Origin: Xenococcaceae cyanobacterium MO_188.B32
GTDB taxonomy: Bacteria > Cyanobacteriota > Cyanobacteriia > Cyanobacteriales > Xenococcaceae
DNA: 47,946 bases
Direction: 5' to 3'
NCBI GenBank assembly: GCA_030065635.1
Contig: JASJDJ010000020.1
Location: forward strand, 1-47,946
The stretch's first letter is position 1; the number at the start of each line of letters is the position of its first letter. The notes below the pieces were generated by a model that saw nothing but the letters and a program-made list of their open reading frames with translations, was not told the origin of the DNA and searched no databases. This document shows, one piece after another, positions 42,780-47,946 of this stretch. The position numbers were made by a program, and so were the translations under genes.

Positions 42780-45700
42780 ATGAGCTATACAATCACAGTA
42801 ATCGAACAGTTTCTTTCTCTAGTTCCCCAATTCAATCAATTACCCCCAGAAGAAATCACTAATTTGGCTAAAAAACTTAAGCCACTGCGCTATCGGATGG
42901 GGCAAGTGATGATCATGCGGGAAAAAATGCAAGGGCAAATAGCCATCATCTGCGAAGGACAGGCAAGGATGCTTGGTTACGATCCCCGCACCAAAATGCC
43001 CATAACCCTAGAATTAATTAAACCGGGACAGATTATTGGCTCGGTTAATCTAGCACGAGGTATACCCTGTGAGACAGCGATGGCTTCTACTGAGGTTGTC
43101 TGTCTGACCTTAAATAACAGAGAATTTTATAATTTATTAGAGCAATACCCTCAGCTTAAACAAAAATTTAGTAATAAACCTAGTTTAGTCGAAATATTTG
43201 ACTTATTGGGCATTCAATTAGAGAAAGAAGCTCAAGGAGATTTAGACCTTAAAAAGTTAGCAGAAACGGTAGTCGAAGAAGCAGAAGTTTATTATTTGCC
43301 CCCTGGAAAACATCAACTAAATTCAGATTTAACCGTTCCCTTACTCGACCCGCAAAGAATTTGGCTCGTTAGTGGCGGTGGAGCGATCGAAGATTTTCCC
43401 GTGGGTGAGCGTTTAGAATTGACTAGGGACCGTCAGGACATTGAAGTAACTGGTTCTCGTCCTGCTCGTCTCATTTCTATTCCCCGTAATAAATGGTTTA
43501 ACTATCGAGAAGATGAAGAACTCAACGACAGTGCTTTAGATATTTCTAGCATTGTTACTCATAATGGAGAAAAAAGTTCTGTTAACTGGGGTGGGGAAAT
43601 TGAGTACGCACCCGATAAATTAGAACACGTTGACAGCGAATTTGATGAGAGAAATAAGAAGGGTAAATTAGCACCGAAAGATTACCCTATTTTTCGCGGG
43701 AATACTCCTCTAGAAGTAGGTGTTGCCTGCTTCCAGATGATCAGTAGATATTTCAATATGCCTTTTCGGCGAGAAGTAATTCAGCGCGTCTTGGATGAGC
43801 AAATAAAACGGACAGGTCATTTATCTCTGCCTTTGTGCGGTGCTGTCTCTGAATTAATGGGTTTAAATCCTCAGTTGATAAATGCTCCGGCTAAAGCATT
43901 TTTGCGTCTAGAAACCCCTTGCTTGGTGCGCTGGCAAGATAGTTTGGCTGTAATCTACGAAATTAGTGATAAATCTCTAGTAATTGCCGTTCCCGAATTG
44001 GGGTTACTCAAACGTTCCCCCGCCGACTTTTTTGAGACTTGGGGTGAAGAAGGAGAAGTACTACTACTCCAAAAAACCAAAGAAACTCCTCAAGAAAGAT
44101 TCGGTCTTAGCTGGTTTTTACCCTCTATCATCAAGTACAAACGGGTACTAACCGAAGTATTTATCGCTTCTTTCTTCGTTCAGCTATTTGGTTTAGCTAA
44201 TCCCTTGATGATTCAGACAATCATCGATAAAGTTATCAGTCAAAATAGCCCAGACACTCTCACTCCGTTAGTCATTTTTCTAATTGTTATCAATGTCTTT
44301 GAGGCTTTACTAACTACTCTGAGGACGTATTTATTTGTCGATACTACCAATCGTATCGACATGACTCTAGGTTCAGAAATTATCGACCACCTCTTGCGCC
44401 TACCACTACGCTATTTTGAGAGGAGACCAGTAGGAGAAATTTCTACTAGGGTAAACGAACTAGAAAGAATTCGTCAGTTCTTAACAGGAACAGCGTTAAC
44501 TGTGGTTTTGGATTCAGTTTTCTCGGTACTGTATATCATCGTTATGCTAATGTACAGTCCTTTACTAACTGCCGTTTCTCTGGGAATTATTCCTATATTT
44601 ATTGCTTTAACTCTGATTTTTTCTCCCACTATTCGGCGACAACTACGTACTAAAGCAGAACGCAACGCAGAAACCCAATCTTATCTGGTAGAAGTACTCA
44701 CAGGGATTCAAACTGTTAAAGCGCAAAATATAGAATTGCGTTCTCGCTGGCAATGGCAAGAACGTTATGCTCGTTACGTTTCTACTGGGTTTAAAACAGT
44801 AATTACCTCGACTATAGCGAGTTCGGCTAGTAACTTTCTGAATAAACTATCCCGTGTTTTAATTATTGGGGTAGGGGCTTTTCTTGTCCTTGACGGGAAA
44901 CTTACCTTAGGTCAATTAATTGCTTTTAGGATTATTGCCGGTTATGTTACTTCCCCGATTATGCGTTTGGCGCAACTATGGCAAAATTTCCAAGAAACAG
45001 CCTTATCTTTAGAAAGGTTAGCTGATATTGTCGATCATCCCGAAGAAGCAGAAGCAGACCGTAACAATATTCCCATGCCCGCAATTCAGGGTAGAGTTAA
45101 ATACGATAATGTCTGTTTCCGCTTCAAAAAGAGCGGTCCTTTGCAGCTTGCTAACATCAATTTAGACTTTGTTCCCGGACAGTTTGTAGGTATAGTGGGG
45201 GGAAGTGGTGCGGGTAAGAGTACTCTGACTAAGTTACTTTCTCGTCTCTACGAACCAGAATCAGGCAGAATTTTAATCGATGGTTATGATATCCACAAAG
45301 TAGAATTATATTCTCTCCGCCGTCAGATTGGAGTTGTTCCTCAAGATACCCTCTTATTTGAAGGCACAATTCAGGACAACATTGCTCTGACCAATCCTGA
45401 TGCTACCACCGAAGAAATTATTGCTGCTGCTCAAATTGCTGCTGCCCATGAATTTATCATGACTCTGCCCAGTGGTTACAATACCAGAGTGGGAGAAAGG
45501 GGTTCATCTTTATCTGGGGGACAAAGACAAAGAATCGCGATCGCTCGGACAGTTTTGCAACAGCCTGCTATGCTAGTTTTAGACGAAGCTACTAGTGCCC
45601 TAGATTATTTCACAGAACAACAAGTATCCCGCAATCTCAAAGAGGCATTTAGTGACCGGTCTGTCTTTTTCATTACCCACCGTTTAGGCACCATCAAAAA

Positions 45701-45821
45701 TGCGGATACTATCGTGATGATGGATTCTGGAGCTGTAGTCGAACAGGGTACTCACGAAGAGTTGATGGAATTAAAAGGACGTTATTATTACCTCTATCAA
45801 CAACAAGAGTCATCGGTGTAG
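42780..45821 (+). CDS. type I secretion ABC exporter with cyclic-nucleotide-binding-like and inactive C39-like domains
   Basis: The 1013-residue protein exports proteins or peptides across the inner membrane (HlyB-type). An N-terminal CNB-like barrel is at about 10-130, then a second similar region to about 240. A C39-like domain at about 305-430 reads EVGVACFQMISRYF where active peptidases have DCGxAC, and the following His is absent, so it binds but does not cut substrate. The ABC membrane domain follows with six helices (about 460-740), then the ATPase: Walker A GGSGAGKST near 810, signature LSGGQRQRIAIART, Walker B LVLDEATSALD and H-loop ITHRLG. It resembles Synechocystis Sll1180-type HlyB proteins. 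An HlyD partner is not in the window. Confidence 0.9.
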   Translation: MSYTITVIEQFLSLVPQFNQLPPEEITNLAKKLKPLRYRMGQVMIMREKMQGQIAIICEGQARMLGYDPRTKMPITLELIKPGQIIGSVNLARGIPCETAMASTEVVCLTLNNREFYNLLEQYPQLKQKFSNKPSLVEIFDLLGIQLEKEAQGDLDLKKLAETVVEEAEVYYLPPGKHQLNSDLTVPLLDPQRIWLVSGGGAIEDFPVGERLELTRDRQDIEVTGSRPARLISIPRNKWFNYREDEELNDSALDISSIVTHNGEKSSVNWGGEIEYAPDKLEHVDSEFDERNKKGKLAPKDYPIFRGNTPLEVGVACFQMISRYFNMPFRREVIQRVLDEQIKRTGHLSLPLCGAVSELMGLNPQLINAPAKAFLRLETPCLVRWQDSLAVIYEISDKSLVIAVPELGLLKRSPADFFETWGEEGEVLLLQKTKETPQERFGLSWFLPSIIKYKRVLTEVFIASFFVQLFGLANPLMIQTIIDKVISQNSPDTLTPLVIFLIVINVFEALLTTLRTYLFVDTTNRIDMTLGSEIIDHLLRLPLRYFERRPVGEISTRVNELERIRQFLTGTALTVVLDSVFSVLYIIVMLMYSPLLTAVSLGIIPIFIALTLIFSPTIRRQLRTKAERNAETQSYLVEVLTGIQTVKAQNIELRSRWQWQERYARYVSTGFKTVITSTIASSASNFLNKLSRVLIIGVGAFLVLDGKLTLGQLIAFRIIAGYVTSPIMRLAQLWQNFQETALSLERLADIVDHPEEAEADRNNIPMPAIQGRVKYDNVCFRFKKSGPLQLANINLDFVPGQFVGIVGGSGAGKSTLTKLLSRLYEPESGRILIDGYDIHKVELYSLRRQIGVVPQDTLLFEGTIQDNIALTNPDATTEEIIAAAQIAAAHEFIMTLPSGYNTRVGERGSSLSGGQRQRIAIARTVLQQPAMLVLDEATSALDYFTEQQVSRNLKEAFSDRSVFFITHRLGTIKNADTIVMMDSGAVVEQGTHEELMELKGRYYYLYQQQESSV

Positions 45822-45840
45822 AGCTATAGTGTTATTTATT

Positions 45841-45880
45841 AGTAATTAGCTATTAGCTATTAGTCATTAGCCATTAGCGA
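45841..45880. repeat. heptameric tandem repeat (AGCTATT/AGTCATT)
   Basis: About five copies of an AGCTATT-type heptamer after the exporter gene. Confidence 0.65.
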
Positions 45881-45988
45881 GTTTTTGAACTCCTGACTCG
45901 ATGAATTTTATTGTGAATTTGAGATGAAAAAATCATTTATTCTTCTGGTCGAGATAATATTTAAATGATTGGCTCTGGAGTATAGCTC

Positions 45989-47518
45989 ATGTCTTCTTCT
46001 AAAGAACCTTATAAAAGCCGATTGTTTAACTTTCTCAATCGCCAGACTATTCGTTTTCAAGACAAACTAGGAATAACAGTCCGCAATCTGCGATCGACTA
46101 CCGAGATGGGTATACAGTTATTGCTATATCCTTTCTATTTGATGGTGCAAAGTGGTCGTGTTGCCCGCCGAAAGCTAGAGTCTAGAGTTCAATCTTCTTT
46201 ATTACTTTCTGGAGCTAAAACATCAAAATCCGATTCATCTGTTACTGCTGCTTCAGTACCTTTAGATGAAGTTCTGAATTTAGTCGAACCTTGGCTGGAA
46301 AATCGAGAAAATATTGGGGGTATCGAAGCAGAAACTATAGATATTTCCACGGTTAACGAGGTTAGTGAGCAAGCAGACCCCTGGTTCAATTTACCCTCAC
46401 TACCAAAGAAACAGACAAAACAAACAGAAACTTCTTCTCAACTAGAGAATATTCAAACTCGTTTTTCTCCTCTTTCACCTCAATCTTCTTTAGAAATTCA
46501 GGGAATTGCTAGCTTATTAGATTCTCGCGAGCTTGTCTTAGTTGACTATCATAATAGAATTCTGAATGTTCTCAACTCCAGACAGCAAGAAATATTACAA
46601 CAATATCTTGCCCGAAGACACCAAAACCCAAATCGACTTGTTACTACTGCTCACAAAGTTTTAGCTAGTTTGCCTCAAATATCTAAAAAGAATTCTGCTA
46701 AATCTGCACCAATTAAGTTTTTCTGGAAAACGTTAGATTGGCTGCAAACTAGCCCAGTAGCTAAAAAAGTTAATCTTTTTGGAGAATCTCAATTAGCTTC
46801 ATCTTCTCCTGTTTTGCCTCCTAGCACTACTCCTTCTTTTTTACCTAACTTTTTAGTTTCTTTAGACAACAAAGTAGCCGATTTAGAAACTAAATCATTC
46901 TTATCTACTCTTGTTTCTACAAATGATTTAGACGATCGATCTTCACTTCCCAATCTTCCTACAAATTTAACTCAGTCCCAACAAGATTTAACCTCTAACC
47001 CTTTTCAAATTCGCGCTATTATTAAAGCTGCGATCGAGCATTTTTTTGGGACTAATAATTCAAAAGCAAAACGCAAAATTCAAGGGAGTTCCGCTCGGTT
47101 TACTCTTCCTAATTCAGCCAGCAATATTCCCTTAGAATCAAAAACTGCGTCTTCTTATCTCCCTGGTAACTCATTAGACTTAAATTTACCTCAAGCGAAA
47201 GAGCAAGAATCTTGGTTGTCTTGGAATGATATCTTCAGTAATACGATTACCTCTACTGTTAAACCTCAAAATAGCACTCAAACCCAATCATCTTCTCAAT
47301 CATTGTCTTCCTTCTCAGACAAGGCTGAAGATCTTACTAGCATTACTCACTCTAATATTCCCAATCCTGAATTAGAAACAGCTTCAGATTTATTAGAAAC
47401 CAAAGCAACTACAGTAGGTTACGAAAAACACCCTTTAGAAAAAGCTTTAGAAATTCTCGATGGAATTATTGTCTGGTTAGAAGAAAAATTGCTCAAAATT
47501 TGGCAAATATTCAAATAA
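45989..47518 (+). CDS. hypothetical protein (509 aa), Ser/Gln-rich
   Basis: No family is recognised. The N-terminal 60 residues (FNFLNRQTIRFQDKLGITVR, then GIQLLLYPFYLMVQSGRVAR) are basic with a hydrophobic patch and could bind membrane. The middle is low in complexity and rich in Ser, Thr, Gln and Leu. There is a conserved-looking block ELVLVDYHNRILNVLNSRQQ near 190 and a C-terminal helix LEKALEILDGIIVWLEEKLL. It follows the exporter gene by 170 bases and a heptamer repeat. It could be an accessory to that system, but that is only by position. Confidence 0.65.
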   Translation: MSSSKEPYKSRLFNFLNRQTIRFQDKLGITVRNLRSTTEMGIQLLLYPFYLMVQSGRVARRKLESRVQSSLLLSGAKTSKSDSSVTAASVPLDEVLNLVEPWLENRENIGGIEAETIDISTVNEVSEQADPWFNLPSLPKKQTKQTETSSQLENIQTRFSPLSPQSSLEIQGIASLLDSRELVLVDYHNRILNVLNSRQQEILQQYLARRHQNPNRLVTTAHKVLASLPQISKKNSAKSAPIKFFWKTLDWLQTSPVAKKVNLFGESQLASSSPVLPPSTTPSFLPNFLVSLDNKVADLETKSFLSTLVSTNDLDDRSSLPNLPTNLTQSQQDLTSNPFQIRAIIKAAIEHFFGTNNSKAKRKIQGSSARFTLPNSASNIPLESKTASSYLPGNSLDLNLPQAKEQESWLSWNDIFSNTITSTVKPQNSTQTQSSSQSLSSFSDKAEDLTSITHSNIPNPELETASDLLETKATTVGYEKHPLEKALEILDGIIVWLEEKLLKIWQIFK

Positions 47519-47622
47519 ATAAACCTAATAATAATTTGGCTGTTAACTTAAGATGGGACATTAAGATGATTAGGGATTAGGAAATTACTAAACTTATCTC
47601 AATCACCAGTTCCTCAACTAAT

Positions 47623-47674
47623 TTGACGCTTCTCGTCCTTTATTTATCTCTAATTAAAAGCGAGGGAGCGTCAA
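47623..47674. repeat. inverted repeat overlapping the methyltransferase stop codon
   Basis: TTGACGCT (47623-47630) and AGCGTCAA (47667-47674) pair, with an inner CTCG/CGAG pairing. It lies between two convergent genes and could be a bidirectional stop signal, although no T-run follows. Confidence 0.5.
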
Positions 47675-47946
47675 GAAAAACTGACTAACAAACACCGAAA
47701 CAATTCACCAGTGGAACTTTTGACGATTTTGCCTCCAGCTTGGCGTATGTGCGCGTGCCACTCACTTAAAGGAGTTAGGAATACTTCTGCACCAAGATAA
47801 GTTTCCAAAATTGCCCAATCTTCAGCAAAAGGACTTTCGGGATCGATAACATCAAAAATAAAGCTGCCTCCAGGTTTGAGCACGCGCTTGACTTCAGCCA
47901 TAACCCGCTCCCAGTAATCAAGAGGATAGTAACAACTCCAACCTGT
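47671..47946 (-). CDS. SAM-dependent methyltransferase, C-terminal part (5' end outside window)
   Basis: The frame is open to the window edge and continues TGWSCYYPLDYWERVMAEVK before the family signature VKRVLKPGGSFIFDVIDPE, the post-motif III strand and turn of class I methyltransferases. The SAM-binding motif I lies outside the window. The C-terminus (LSEWHAHIRQAGGKIVKSST) ends the Rossmann fold. The substrate is unknown. It is convergent with the 509-residue protein gene. Confidence 0.8.
   Translation of the reverse strand, partial: TGWSCYYPLDYWERVMAEVKRVLKPGGSFIFDVIDPESPFAEDWAILETYLGAEVFLTPLSEWHAHIRQAGGKIVKSSTGELFRCLLVSFS

Overview
The window is chromosomal DNA of a cyanobacterium with an AT-rich genome. 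The palindrome GCGATCGC (HIP1) recurs throughout, and the cyanobacterial gene set includes a photosystem II S4-domain protein, a FutC-like iron ABC ATPase, and a CNB-domain type I secretion ATPase. Heptameric short tandem repeats between genes also fit. A pleurocapsalean or similar unicellular/colonial lineage is possible, but the species is my guess only. I found no rRNA or tRNA genes.

Bases 1-10,000 are an accessory island. It opens with the N-terminal part of an integron-type integrase on the minus strand. A cluster of near-palindromes follows, then a plus-strand gene cassette (470-3166) bounded by GTTATGC and ending in an attC-like site with matching core and an extrahelical base. The cassette carries a nuclease-methyltransferase fusion with a short specificity subunit (BcgI-like restriction-modification). 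Next comes a TacA-TacT type toxin-antitoxin locus whose acetyltransferase toxin is cut by a decayed 2.19-kb IS1634-like element. The 6-bp target duplication lets the original toxin be rebuilt. A HicB-HicA pair and a truncated second HicA follow.

The most striking part is 7337-9000. A near-consensus promoter is followed by two tandem threonine-rich leader peptides. Each ends in an arm that can pair with a downstream intrinsic terminator, and the unit precedes a threonyl-tRNA synthetase paralogue that lacks the TGS and editing domains. This is the layout of double ribosome-mediated transcription attenuation by threonyl-tRNA charging. A GrpB-family gene follows, its last codons altered by a 213-bp MITE-like insertion.

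From 10 to 31 kb: a Crp/Fnr regulator, a membrane protein, a 1748-residue caspase-nSTAND-WD40 protein, several hypothetical proteins, a small outer-membrane barrel, the PSII S4 protein, an HNH protein, an alcohol dehydrogenase, an SDR preceded by a tiny leader ORF, an aldehyde dehydrogenase, FutC, a homocysteine S-methyltransferase and the succinate dehydrogenase flavoprotein.

From 31 to 48 kb: an HtrA protease next to a DinG-like protein with degenerate ATPase motifs, a decapeptide-repeat protein with a His/Met-rich tail, a decayed Ser/Thr kinase gene, ComEC, an alpha/beta hydrolase with ispF, a parvulin-like PPIase with a CNB/C39-like/ABC exporter, an unknown 509-residue protein, and a methyltransferase cut by the window edge.
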